Positions 1 through 8,156 are shown, counted from the first letter of the stretch. The stretch: 10,031 nucleotides of DNA from Clostridiales bacterium UBA2432 (GCA_002342805.1 DDQW01000090.1:3261-13291); one strand, 5' to 3'. Notes: generated by a model not told the origin, from the letters alone. Numbers and translations are program-made.

Positions 1-33
1 CGCAGATAATGCGGAAGGAACTCAGTATTATTT

Positions 34-64
34 GGCTCATTGGAATGCTTGCATTCTAATGGCC
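34..64 (+). terminator. Hairpin, probable terminator of an upstream gene
   Basis: Bases 39-48 and 51-60 are complementary, with one G-T wobble at 42/57. The stem extends outward through 38/61 and then 34-36/62-64 with T37 bulged, giving about 13 pairs once the tight CTTG loop (48-51) is left open. The downstream run TCTTTA (65-70) is a weak T tract on the + strand. On the - strand the stem is followed by AAATAATACTG, which is no terminator tail. This fits the end of a + strand gene lying mostly before the window. Confidence 0.45.
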
Positions 65-249
65 TCTTTATGCTATAGCAAAGTCTTGTTTTAACTTTCA
101 GCCTTAAAATATAGCAAAAAGCGTCAAGGAAACATTCTCGCGGCTAACAACTCACAACTTTTCATAGGACAATAGTCCTAAAAAAACAGAAGCATATCCA
201 TCAATACTAACAAAAACATATTAAAAAGGATTTAATAAGTCGCCTATGG

Positions 250-278
250 TTGAATGCTTACTTCACACAAGGTATAAT
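250..278 (+). promoter_or_regulatory. SigA-type promoter of the chemoreceptor gene
   Basis: TTGAAT at 250-255 (four of six consensus bases) and a perfect TATAAT at 273-278 are separated by exactly 17 bases. Transcription would start near 285, leaving a leader of roughly 20 bases before the ATG at 308. A GGGGTG Shine-Dalgarno-like sequence at 297-302 fits that start. No SigD/sigma-28 flagellar promoter pattern is visible. Confidence 0.75.
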
Positions 279-307
279 AGAGATAATATAATTATTGGGG
301 TGATGCA

Positions 308-2596
308 ATGAAAGATGAAAAAATCATGCAACAAAACGACAAAAATCGTGCAGACACTATAGAAAGTATGGAGAAGAATACTATGCGGAAAGTCAAAGAA
401 AAAAAGAACAGAATCAAAAGTCCACGCAAAAAAAATCAACTCTTTTCTAATTTAAAGAATCGGTTTAATTCTAAAAAGAAATCCAACAAAAAGACAACAT
501 CAAATAGTATTAATACAAAGCGTAAGCGACATGAAACCATATCGCTGAAGTTAAAGCTCATTTTATCTCATGTATTAATAGCAGTATTGCCAATGATTCT
601 TATTGCTGTGCTTCTTTATAATACGGGAAAGAGTTCTATATTAGAAGAAGTAGAGAATGCAAATCTGGCCGTTGCAGATCAAGTAACTAATATAATTAAT
701 TTAAAAACGGATGCGATTGATTCAAACTCTATGGTGCTAATTGCCAGTCAAGAAGTTTTGGCGGTCGTCAGCAAGAACATAGACAATTATGAGAATCTTT
801 ATTATATGTTAAAAGACCGAGAAGATAGTATTTATACCCTAGTTACATCCTTACAATCTTCAGAAAAAAACATAAAGTCCATTGCCTTTATTAAAGAAGA
901 TGAAGTCATTGAACAGACAAAACAACCTTATTATACAACTGAGAATTTCACGGAAGAATTCTTTGCAAGTCCGGAATATCAAATCGTTGCTGATGCAAAA
1001 TCAAGACCGGTTTGGTTTTATGGATTATTTGGAACTGAAGACTTATTTTTTATGCGACAAGTACGTAATATTTATTCGGCTGCATCGGTTTCAGTATTAA
1101 CGTTTGCAATTGATCCGGCATATATTGAAACTTTATTTGACCCGGCGCAACTTGGCGAAGGGGCAAAGATGAGCCTGGTCGACCAAGAAGGACGTGTTGT
1201 TTTGTCTACAGACGAAGGTCGTAATATTTCAGATACGATTAGTATTAGTGAAGAGCTCCTCAGTGGTCTGAATCAAAAGCTTAATGAAGATCCGGAAGCG
1301 AGTTCCATAAGTGGCTCATTTATTACAAGTAAAAATGTGGATGAAGAGACAATGGTTGTATACCAAACAACAAAATCCGGTTGGACCTATGTTGCTGAAA
1401 TTCCGACACAGGCAATTTTTAGCGGAGTTAACTTAATGCGTAATGCTGCACTTATTATTGTGAGTTTGAGTATGATGGCTGCAATTATTATTGGTATCTT
1501 GCTTGCATTTAATATTGTACAGCCGATTTATTATATCCGTAATAAAATGCAAGAAGTTGAAAAAGGGAATCTCTTTGTCCGAAGTGATTTTAAAGGAAAG
1601 TTTGAATTTGGTCAATTGTCCCATAGTTTTAATAGTATGACGGAGAATATGGCCCAATTGATTAATGAGACCAAACGTATTACAAAAGAGGTCGAAACGG
1701 ATTCAGATGAGCTTAAGAAAATTTCTGAACAATCTGCCTTGGCATCAAAAGAAGTTATACTTGCAGTTGAGTCCCTATCAGAAGGAGCTACAGAGCAAGC
1801 AAATGATGCGGATAAAACAGCAGGTGTTATTAAAGAACTTGTGACGCAGATGAATAAAACAGAAGAAACATTTAACCAAGTGGTTGGTGTAACAAACCGA
1901 ACGAAAAAAGCAAGTGCAGAAGCTGCAGTTACAATTGAAGAATTAAATGAAACAACCAATGAAACGATTCAATTATCCAATAATATTAAAACGGATATGG
2001 ATGACTTGTCGAAACGATTCAAAGATATTTTAGGTATTATTGACATGATTAATGCAATTAGTTCACAAACCAACCTCTTAGCCCTTAATGCCGCTATTGA
2101 AGCCGCAAGAGCAGGCGATGCAGGTAAAGGATTTGCAGTAGTTGCAGATGAAGTTCGTAAGTTGGCAAGTCAATCCAGTGATGCTGCAAAAGATATTAGT
2201 GACATTGTAACGAATATCTACAATGCAACGAAAAAGACAGGAACAATGATTGAAGAAGGTAGTGAAATATACACACGTCAAGAAGTTGCTGTAAAAAATA
2301 CGGAGCGTACCTTCAAAGAAATTGCAAAAGATATGGATGGTATTATCCAAGAAGTGGATAAAGTATATATTTTATTAAGTGAATTGGATGATATTCAAGT
2401 CGAAGCGACAGATTCTGTGACGAGTATCGCTGCTATTGCTCAGGAATCAGCGTCAGCAATTGAAGAAGTGTTAGCGACAGGTGAAGAACAGACAGCGGCA
2501 GCAGATCATATGAGCGAGATGGCAAATAAGTTGGCAGATATTATTGTTATTATGAATAAAAATGTTGAACGATTCAAATTAGATGAAAATGAATAA
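308..2596 (+). CDS. Methyl-accepting chemotaxis protein with dCache-type sensor
   Basis: This membrane chemoreceptor senses an external ligand and controls the CheA kinase through CheW. The 762-residue protein starts with a cytoplasmic tail of about 80 residues rich in Lys and Arg. TM1 follows at about 83-105, then a large extracellular sensor at 106-377 that is probably a double Cache domain. TM2 lies at about 378-402, a HAMP domain at about 403-455, and then the coiled-coil signalling domain. The hairpin tip at about 583-620 is textbook, including QTNLLALNAAIEAARAG and GFAVVADEVRKLA. Glu/Gln-rich segments near 487-500 and 719-732 are likely methylation sites. There is no C-terminal CheR-binding pentapeptide. 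The start at 308 is supported by the GGGGTG site and the promoter just upstream; later Met codons (residues 21 and 26) lack good sites. The gene is monocistronic, between its own promoter and a strong hairpin. The ligand cannot be predicted. Confidence 0.95.
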   Translation: MKDEKIMQQNDKNRADTIESMEKNTMRKVKEKKNRIKSPRKKNQLFSNLKNRFNSKKKSNKKTTSNSINTKRKRHETISLKLKLILSHVLIAVLPMILIAVLLYNTGKSSILEEVENANLAVADQVTNIINLKTDAIDSNSMVLIASQEVLAVVSKNIDNYENLYYMLKDREDSIYTLVTSLQSSEKNIKSIAFIKEDEVIEQTKQPYYTTENFTEEFFASPEYQIVADAKSRPVWFYGLFGTEDLFFMRQVRNIYSAASVSVLTFAIDPAYIETLFDPAQLGEGAKMSLVDQEGRVVLSTDEGRNISDTISISEELLSGLNQKLNEDPEASSISGSFITSKNVDEETMVVYQTTKSGWTYVAEIPTQAIFSGVNLMRNAALIIVSLSMMAAIIIGILLAFNIVQPIYYIRNKMQEVEKGNLFVRSDFKGKFEFGQLSHSFNSMTENMAQLINETKRITKEVETDSDELKKISEQSALASKEVILAVESLSEGATEQANDADKTAGVIKELVTQMNKTEETFNQVVGVTNRTKKASAEAAVTIEELNETTNETIQLSNNIKTDMDDLSKRFKDILGIIDMINAISSQTNLLALNAAIEAARAGDAGKGFAVVADEVRKLASQSSDAAKDISDIVTNIYNATKKTGTMIEEGSEIYTRQEVAVKNTERTFKEIAKDMDGIIQEVDKVYILLSELDDIQVEATDSVTSIAAIAQESASAIEEVLATGEEQTAAADHMSEMANKLADIIVIMNKNVERFKLDENE

Positions 2597-2618
2597 TAAT
2601 TAATAAATTCACAGCTTG

Positions 2619-2661
2619 CAAAGAGTGTATATCTAGATATAGATATACACTCTTTGTTCTT
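2619..2661 (+). terminator. Rho-independent terminator of the chemoreceptor gene
   Basis: A perfect 17-bp inverted repeat pairs 2619-2635 with 2640-2656 around a GATA loop, starting 22 bases after the stop codon. It is followed by TTCTT (2657-2661). The T tract is short, but the stem is long and the placement is right. The opposite direction has no T tract, so it acts on the + strand. It separates the chemoreceptor from dnaE. Confidence 0.8.
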
Positions 2662-2681
2662 GGCAATTTATGTGGTAAAAT
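2654..2681 (+). promoter_or_regulatory. Candidate promoter of dnaE
   Basis: TAAAAT at 2676-2681 is preceded by TGG (2673-2675), which makes an extended -10 element. The -35 region is weak: TTGTTC at 2654-2659 lies 16 bases upstream and overlaps the last bases of the preceding terminator stem. A start near 2688 would give a leader of about 20 bases. The extended -10 could compensate for the poor -35. Confidence 0.45.
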
Positions 2682-2708
2682 GTAGTTTGTGAGACGGAAG
2701 GAGGAAAG

Positions 2709-5700
2709 ATGTTGGATAAGTTATTTACGCATCTTCACTTACATACGGAATATAGTATGTTAGATGGATCAAGTAAAATCAATGAACTGGTAGCACGTGT
2801 GAAAGAGCTAGGTATGGATAGTGTAGCCATAACGGATCATGGAGTCATGTATGGCGCAATTGATTTTTATAAAGCATGTAAAAAAGAAGGTATACACCCG
2901 GTTATCGGATGTGAAGTATATGTTGCTCCTAGAGGACGGCATTTTAAAGAAAATAAGTATGATGCGAATAATTACCATTTAGTTCTTCTTGCCGAAAATC
3001 AAAAAGGATATGAAAACTTAATAAAATTAGTTTCCTTTGGGTTTACAGAAGGATTTTATTATAAGCCAAGAATTGATTTTGAGTTAATGGAAAAATATAG
3101 TGAGGGAATAATTGCTTTAAGTGCTTGTCTTGGGGGACATATCTCCCAATTGATTATTGCCAATCAATTTGAAGAGGCAAAAGAAACCGCCCTTAAATAT
3201 AAAGAGATTTTTGGGCGGGATAATTATTTTTTAGAGCTGCAACAACATGGTTACGAGGAAGAAGAACGGGTGAACGCCACACTCATAGACATGAGTAAGG
3301 AGCTTGGCATACCTCTTGTTGCAACTAATGATAGCCATTATACCTATGAGGATGATGTGAAATCACATGATGTCTTATTATGTATACAAACGAATAAAAA
3401 AGTTGCAGATAAAGACCGTATGCGTTATTTAGGTGGTCAGTTTTATGTAAAAAGTCCTGACGAAATGTATAAACTTTTCGATGGATATGAAGAAGCCTTA
3501 AAAAACAGCCATGTCATTGCCCACCGATGTCAAGTTGACTTCGAATTCGGAGTAACCAAGCTACCTAAATATGATGTGCCTGAGGGATATAGTCCTGAGG
3601 CATATTTAAGAAAGATCTGTCATGACGGTCTTATTGAACGTTATAAAGAAGATGCAAAAGAACATCAAGAACGGCTTGATTATGAATTAAGCGTTATTGA
3701 AAATATGGGCTATGTAGATTACTTTTTAATTGTATGGGATTTCATACGATATGCCCGTGAACAACATATCATTGTTGGACCCGGTAGAGGTTCTGCGGCG
3801 GGAAGTATTGTAGCCTATTCATTAAGGATTACGGACATTGATCCTATAAAATATAGTTTGATCTTTGAGCGTTTTTTGAATCCGGAACGTGTAAGCATGC
3901 CGGATATTGATATTGATTTTTGCTATGAGCGTCGAAGTGAAGTCATTGATTATGTCATCCAAAAATACGGTTCGGAGAAAGTTGCCCAGATTATTACTTT
4001 TGGAACCATGGCTGCCAAAGCAGCTATCCGTGATGTAGGACGTGCGTATGATATACCTTATTCTGAAGTTGATAAGATTGCCAAGATGATACCTCAAGAA
4101 CTTAACATTACCATTGATAAAGCATTGTCAATGAATAAAGATCTGAAGGCCCTCTATGATGAAGACCGACAAGTAAGAACCTTAATAGATACATCAAAAC
4201 GTTTAGAAGGACTCGTTCGTCATAGCTCAGTTCATGCCGCTGGCGTCGTTATATGTGATCGTCCGGTTTATGAATATGTGCCATTAAATGCCAGCGATGA
4301 ATCCGTAACCACTCAGTTTCCTATGGGAACATTAGAGGAACTGGGGTTATTAAAGATGGACTTTTTAGGGCTTCGTACTCTAACCGTCATCCAGAATGCA
4401 ATTGACCAGATTAATTTAGACCGAAGTCAAGAAGATTATATTGTCATTGATAAATTTACCTATGACGATCCCAATGTTTTTGAGTTAATTGCATCAGGTA
4501 AAACAGAAGGTATTTTTCAGCTTGAAAGTGAAGGGATGAAGAACTTCATGAAAGAGCTGAAACCCCAAAACATAGAAGATATTATTGCGGGTATATCCTT
4601 GTATCGACCGGGTCCAATGAGTTCTATACCGGATTATGTACTTGGACGTCATCATTCAGAACAGGTGCGATATATAACAAAAGAATTAGAACCGATTTTG
4701 AAACCGACCTATGGATGTATCGTTTATCAAGAACAGGTTATGCAAATTGTTCGGGATTTAGCCGGTTATACACTTGGGCGTAGTGATTTAGTGCGTAGAG
4801 CTATGTCCAAGAAAAAGCTTGATGTGATGAATACAGAGCGACAAAATTTTATTTATGGAAATGATGAAGAAAATATTGAAGGTTGTGTACGTCGTGGAAT
4901 ATCAGAAAAAGCTGCCATGCAAATATTTGAAGACATGGAAGATTTTGCAAAATATGCCTTCAACAAATCTCATGCAGCAGCCTATGCGATTGTTGCTTAC
5001 CAAACGGCTTGGCTAAAACGTTATTATCCGGTTGCATTTATGGCTGCATTAATTACTTCTGTTTTAGGCCACCCAACGAAGACTTCGCAATACATCATGC
5101 ATCTTCGAGATTTAGATATTGAATTATTACCTCCGGATATTAATGAAGGATTCCCTAATTTTTCTGTGAAAGGAAATCAAATTCGTTTTGGACTTGCTGC
5201 CATAAAAAATGTTGGAAAAGGGATTGTACAAAATATTGTGAAAGAGCGTGAAAGCAATGGTCCCTTTGTGTCAATAACCGATTATTGTATGCGAATGGAT
5301 AGTCGTGACTTGAATAAAAGGATATTAGAAAGCCTTATTAAGGCTGGAGCTTTCGATTCTTTAGGCGGAACACGAAAGCAATACTTGCAAGGTTATAAGA
5401 CAATATTAGATTCTGTTTTACATGGACGTAAAAATCGTCTGGAAGGTCAGATTGATCTTTTTGGAATGTCACCTGAAGATGATAGTTTAGATGACGTTTT
5501 ACCGAAAGTAGGCGAGTTTGATGAAGAACAATTGTTGGCCTATGAAAAGGATGTATTGGGAATTTATGTCAGTGGACATCCCTTACAAAAATTTGATGTA
5601 TACCTAAAAGCAGTGGCTACACACCAAAGTGTCGATTTTCAAACCGGTGTGGATGAGGAGCTTGTGGATGACTTTGAGGTATCTGAAGCCAACAATGTCA

Positions 5701-6230
5701 CAAAGGTCAATGAGCAACGTATCTATGATGGACAACGGGTAAAAATGGGAGGTCTTATTCGTACAATAACAAAAAAAACAACCCGAAATAATGCAATGAT
5801 GGCATTTATTGAGATAGAAGATCTGTATGGTAGCGTGGAAGTCATTGTTTTTCCTAAAATTTTTGAGAAATGCAAGGAATTACTTGAAGAAGACCAACCG
5901 GTGATTGTTCAAGGCCGTGTTACAATACAAGAAGACCAAGTGACCAAAATAATCGCAGATCAAATTCACAAACTTGATGATGATTCAATTGAAGAATCAG
6001 CAATTGTTTGGGTGAAAATTCAAAATCATGATGAATATAATACAGTCATGCAACCCTTATTGAGAATTTTTAATCAGTGTCAAAAAGGTAGCAATATGAT
6101 TGCCTTTTATCTTGAAGAAACAGGAAAAAAGCATAAATACAATCAATTATTACGCATATCAAATCAGGATATAGAGTCAATAAAAAAAGTAGTAGGAGAG
6201 CAACGTGTTAAAGTTGTGAAAAAAAGTTGA
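2709..6230 (+). CDS. dnaE: DNA polymerase III alpha subunit (DnaE)
   Basis: Replicative DNA polymerase of the C family, which copies DNA with the sliding clamp. The 1173 residues are close to the usual DnaE length. The N-terminal PHP domain (about 5-215) carries HLHLHTEYS (8-16) and ITDHG (41-45). The polymerase core has GPGRGSAAGS (357-366) and PDIDIDF (398-404), with catalytic Asp401 and Asp403, and a third Asp551 in MDFLGLRTLT. Helix-hairpin-helix residues lie near 830-850. QIDLFG (914-919) is a good beta-clamp binding motif. An OB fold sits at about 1008-1090, followed by a short C-terminal domain. AAGGAGG at 2698-2704, four bases before the ATG, fixes the start. In Firmicutes a separate PolC is usually the main polymerase and DnaE extends primers, but PolC is not in this window. 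There is no 3'-5' exonuclease domain of the PolC type. Confidence 0.98.
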   Translation: MLDKLFTHLHLHTEYSMLDGSSKINELVARVKELGMDSVAITDHGVMYGAIDFYKACKKEGIHPVIGCEVYVAPRGRHFKENKYDANNYHLVLLAENQKGYENLIKLVSFGFTEGFYYKPRIDFELMEKYSEGIIALSACLGGHISQLIIANQFEEAKETALKYKEIFGRDNYFLELQQHGYEEEERVNATLIDMSKELGIPLVATNDSHYTYEDDVKSHDVLLCIQTNKKVADKDRMRYLGGQFYVKSPDEMYKLFDGYEEALKNSHVIAHRCQVDFEFGVTKLPKYDVPEGYSPEAYLRKICHDGLIERYKEDAKEHQERLDYELSVIENMGYVDYFLIVWDFIRYAREQHIIVGPGRGSAAGSIVAYSLRITDIDPIKYSLIFERFLNPERVSMPDIDIDFCYERRSEVIDYVIQKYGSEKVAQIITFGTMAAKAAIRDVGRAYDIPYSEVDKIAKMIPQELNITIDKALSMNKDLKALYDEDRQVRTLIDTSKRLEGLVRHSSVHAAGVVICDRPVYEYVPLNASDESVTTQFPMGTLEELGLLKMDFLGLRTLTVIQNAIDQINLDRSQEDYIVIDKFTYDDPNVFELIASGKTEGIFQLESEGMKNFMKELKPQNIEDIIAGISLYRPGPMSSIPDYVLGRHHSEQVRYITKELEPILKPTYGCIVYQEQVMQIVRDLAGYTLGRSDLVRRAMSKKKLDVMNTERQNFIYGNDEENIEGCVRRGISEKAAMQIFEDMEDFAKYAFNKSHAAAYAIVAYQTAWLKRYYPVAFMAALITSVLGHPTKTSQYIMHLRDLDIELLPPDINEGFPNFSVKGNQIRFGLAAIKNVGKGIVQNIVKERESNGPFVSITDYCMRMDSRDLNKRILESLIKAGAFDSLGGTRKQYLQGYKTILDSVLHGRKNRLEGQIDLFGMSPEDDSLDDVLPKVGEFDEEQLLAYEKDVLGIYVSGHPLQKFDVYLKAVATHQSVDFQTGVDEELVDDFEVSEANNVTKVNEQRIYDGQRVKMGGLIRTITKKTTRNNAMMAFIEIEDLYGSVEVIVFPKIFEKCKELLEEDQPVIVQGRVTIQEDQVTKIIADQIHKLDDDSIEESAIVWVKIQNHDEYNTVMQPLLRIFNQCQKGSNMIAFYLEETGKKHKYNQLLRISNQDIESIKKVVGEQRVKVVKKS

Positions 6231-6244
6231 AATTTCAAAGGATA

Positions 6245-6250
6245 TATAAT
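6245..6250 (+). promoter_or_regulatory. Possible -10 element before pfkA
   Basis: A perfect TATAAT lies in the 69-base dnaE-pfkA gap, 50 bases before the pfkA ATG. No acceptable -35 hexamer sits 16-18 bases upstream. The nearest, TTGAAA at 6227-6232, is only 12 bases away. In such AT-rich sequence the match may be chance. If real, it would let pfkA be expressed independently of dnaE. Confidence 0.3.
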
Positions 6251-6299
6251 ACAATTATCTATAAATTCACATAAGAGAAATGACTATGGAGGTTATGAA

Positions 6300-7277
6300 A
6301 TGGCAAAAGATATTAAAACGATTGGTGTATTAACAAGTGGTGGCGATGCACCTGGAATGAATGCGGTTACCAGAGCTGTTGTCCGAACGGCCTTAGCAAA
6401 AGGCATGCGTGTCATGGGAATTCGCAAAGGATTTGCCGGATTGATTACAGGCGATATATTCGAAATGGATGCAAGAAGCGTTTCAGATACAATTCAACGC
6501 GGTGGAACAATATTACATACGGCAAGATGCCCTGAATTCATTAATAAGGAAGTGCAAGAACGTGGAGCTGAGATGTGTCGAGTTTTCGGTATTGACGGTG
6601 TTGTTGTTATTGGAGGAGATGGATCTTTTCAAGGTGCAGAAAAATTGGCAAACCTTGGGATTAACACGATTGGAATTCCCGGAACGATTGACTTAGATAT
6701 TGCGTGTACAGATTATACTATTGGCTTTGATACTGCGGTGAATACAGCTATGGAAGCTATTGATAAGATTCGTGATACGTCGACATCTCATGAGCGATGT
6801 TCCATCGTTGAAGTTATGGGCCGTAATGCCGGTTATATTGCCTTATGGTGTGGTATCGTTAACGGAGCGGAATATATCTTCTTGCCGGAAAGAGAAAACA
6901 TTTCTGAAAATGATTTGATTCGTCGGATTTTAGAAAACCGTGAAAAAGGTAAAAAGCATAACTTAATCATCGTTGCTGAAGGCGTTGGTGGGTCAACGGA
7001 ATTAGCAGAACGTATAGAGAAGGTAACAGGTATATCCGCGCGTGCAACAATTTTGGGACATCTTCAACGTGGGGGAAGTCCGACTGCGGTTGATCGTATG
7101 CATGCTTCAATGATGGGGGCGGTTGCTGTTGAACTATTAGCAGAAGGAAAATCGAATCGTGTTGTAGCCTATAAAGACGGAAAATATATCGACATTGATA
7201 TTAATGAAGCCTTGAAAATGGAAAAAAATATTGATGATTATCATGTTGAAGTAAGTAGGTTATTAGAAACACGATAA
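6300..7277 (+). CDS. pfkA: ATP-dependent 6-phosphofructokinase
   Basis: Cytoplasmic glycolytic enzyme that phosphorylates fructose 6-phosphate to fructose 1,6-bisphosphate. Its 325 residues are near the usual length of about 320. Visible sites include the N-terminal GGDAPGMNA (14-22), the ATP site GGDGS (105-109) with Gly108, and PGTID (127-131) with Gly128. Both Gly residues mark ATP rather than pyrophosphate use. Catalytic Asp131 and Asp133 are present, as are substrate residues Arg166, MGR (173-175), Arg248, His254 and Arg257. Likely allosteric residues Arg25, Arg29, Arg158, Glu191 and the KGKKH patch (216-220) are kept, so regulation by ADP or phosphoenolpyruvate is plausible. The usual TIDND reads TIDLD here (Leu132). 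GGAGG at 6288-6292, seven bases before the ATG, supports the start. It lies 69 bases after dnaE with no terminator between them. Confidence 0.97.
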   Translation: MAKDIKTIGVLTSGGDAPGMNAVTRAVVRTALAKGMRVMGIRKGFAGLITGDIFEMDARSVSDTIQRGGTILHTARCPEFINKEVQERGAEMCRVFGIDGVVVIGGDGSFQGAEKLANLGINTIGIPGTIDLDIACTDYTIGFDTAVNTAMEAIDKIRDTSTSHERCSIVEVMGRNAGYIALWCGIVNGAEYIFLPERENISENDLIRRILENREKGKKHNLIIVAEGVGGSTELAERIEKVTGISARATILGHLQRGGSPTAVDRMHASMMGAVAVELLAEGKSNRVVAYKDGKYIDIDINEALKMEKNIDDYHVEVSRLLETR

Positions 7278-7298
7278 GGTAAAGTTAGGGGTATTCTT

Positions 7299-8156
7299 AT
7301 GAACTGTCCGAAGTGTGGTGTAGCAATCAAAGAATCATCGAAAGTTTGTTATAATTGTGGGGAAGATTTAGAGAAGTATTCGATTGATCAGCTCATCGAA
7401 AATATGTTGAACGAAGATGATGCTAAAGATAAAGCCGAAGGTAAATCACAAGTGAAAGCAAAAGAATCCAAAAAAATTAAGAAAAAGACTAACAAATATC
7501 CATATAGTATAGGGATGCTGATAACAAAAGGCGTCAACATCTTAATTATTATTTTTTTGATCGGAGCCTTATTTTTACCGTGGTTTTCTTTTAGTGGTCA
7601 AGGTTTCTTTAAAGGGTATATATCAAAAGGGTTTGAAAGTACCGAAAATCCAAATGATACCATTGAATTTTCTGCGTATGAACTTAGACAATATGGCAAA
7701 GATTACGGAGATACTTACAATATTTTAAATAGAGGAAGCGATGAAGAAAAACGTATATGGTCGAGTCAACTTCAATTGTATTATTTGCAGGGCATCTTAG
7801 GTATAGTGATTTTAGGCGGATTGTCAATTGTGCTTATTCTTCTTGATCGAAAAATGCGAACAGGAGAATGGATTCGAGGATTTTCTGTCATAAGTGCACT
7901 AATCATTGGGATGAATTATGTGACCTTTAAGATCCCTTTTTTTAGCATGTTTGCAACACGAGCACAAAATGAGCTCCGGAGTGAAGATATTCTTAGTGCT
8001 GTAAAAATGAACCTGGATGGAATTCATGTCAATGATCAATTTTATGCATATACAATGACCGAGCAAACAGGCTTTTATATAGCAGCGGTGGTTTGTGGTT
8101 TGTGGTTTGTTTTTTCTACGATCATGATTGAATTACGAGAAGATAAAGAGGAATAG
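7299..8156 (+). CDS. Zinc-ribbon membrane protein of unknown function
   Basis: I do not recognise a named family. The 285-residue protein begins with a short zinc ribbon whose four cysteines, Cys3, Cys6, Cys17 and Cys20, form CPKC and CYNCG knuckles. A charged, Lys/Glu-rich linker follows (about 40-67), then four predicted membrane helices at about 78-96, 162-182, 194-216 and 258-278. The basic loop DRKMR (183-187) between helices 2 and 3 fits an inside location, so both ends should be cytoplasmic. Two extracytoplasmic loops lie at about 97-161 and 217-257. AGGGG at 7287-7291 precedes the ATG by seven bases. The gene sits 21 bases after pfkA, and its stop lies one base before the ktrB start, so it is very likely cotranscribed with ktrB. 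A role in assembly or control of the Ktr system is only a guess from position. Confidence 0.85.
   Translation: MNCPKCGVAIKESSKVCYNCGEDLEKYSIDQLIENMLNEDDAKDKAEGKSQVKAKESKKIKKKTNKYPYSIGMLITKGVNILIIIFLIGALFLPWFSFSGQGFFKGYISKGFESTENPNDTIEFSAYELRQYGKDYGDTYNILNRGSDEEKRIWSSQLQLYYLQGILGIVILGGLSIVLILLDRKMRTGEWIRGFSVISALIIGMNYVTFKIPFFSMFATRAQNELRSEDILSAVKMNLDGIHVNDQFYAYTMTEQTGFYIAAVVCGLWFVFSTIMIELREDKEE

Larger units (their letters stand above)
1..307. other. Intergenic region upstream of the chemoreceptor gene
   Basis: No convincing gene lies here. The only open stretches are short. One frame reads to a TAA at 57-59 with a hydrophobic end, and another is open from 2 to a TAA at 92-94. Neither can be judged because their beginnings lie outside the window or they lack a ribosome binding site. 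The region holds a hairpin at 34-64, a 16-bp palindrome at 165-180, and the promoter and ribosome binding site of the chemoreceptor gene at 250-307. Positions 65-164 and 181-249 show nothing I recognise, and I see no match to a c-di-GMP riboswitch, which sometimes precedes chemotaxis genes. Confidence 0.7.

Noticed and set aside
3..59. Short open frame ending at TAA 57-59 with a hydrophobic C-terminus
   Set aside because: Only 18 codons lie inside the window, with no ribosome binding site before the ATG at 9, and the stop falls inside the hairpin stem. It could be the end of an upstream gene, but the sequence cannot show it.
86..115. Possible promoter TTGTTT with TAAAAT or TATAGC downstream
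   Set aside because: Spacing is 13 bases to TAAAAT, and the better-spaced TATAGC is a poor -10. No gene follows.
42..259. Repeated octamer GAATGCTT at 43-50 and 252-259
   Set aside because: Only eight bases match and the contexts are unrelated (hairpin arm versus promoter -35), so chance is sufficient.
1612..1959. 115-codon open frame on the - strand inside the chemoreceptor gene
   Set aside because: It lies wholly within the conserved signalling domain, and its composition is that of an antisense shadow. The same applies to the other - strand frames in dnaE and ktrB.
6231..6299. Terminator between dnaE and pfkA
   Set aside because: No GC-containing stem followed by a T tract is visible in the 69-base gap.
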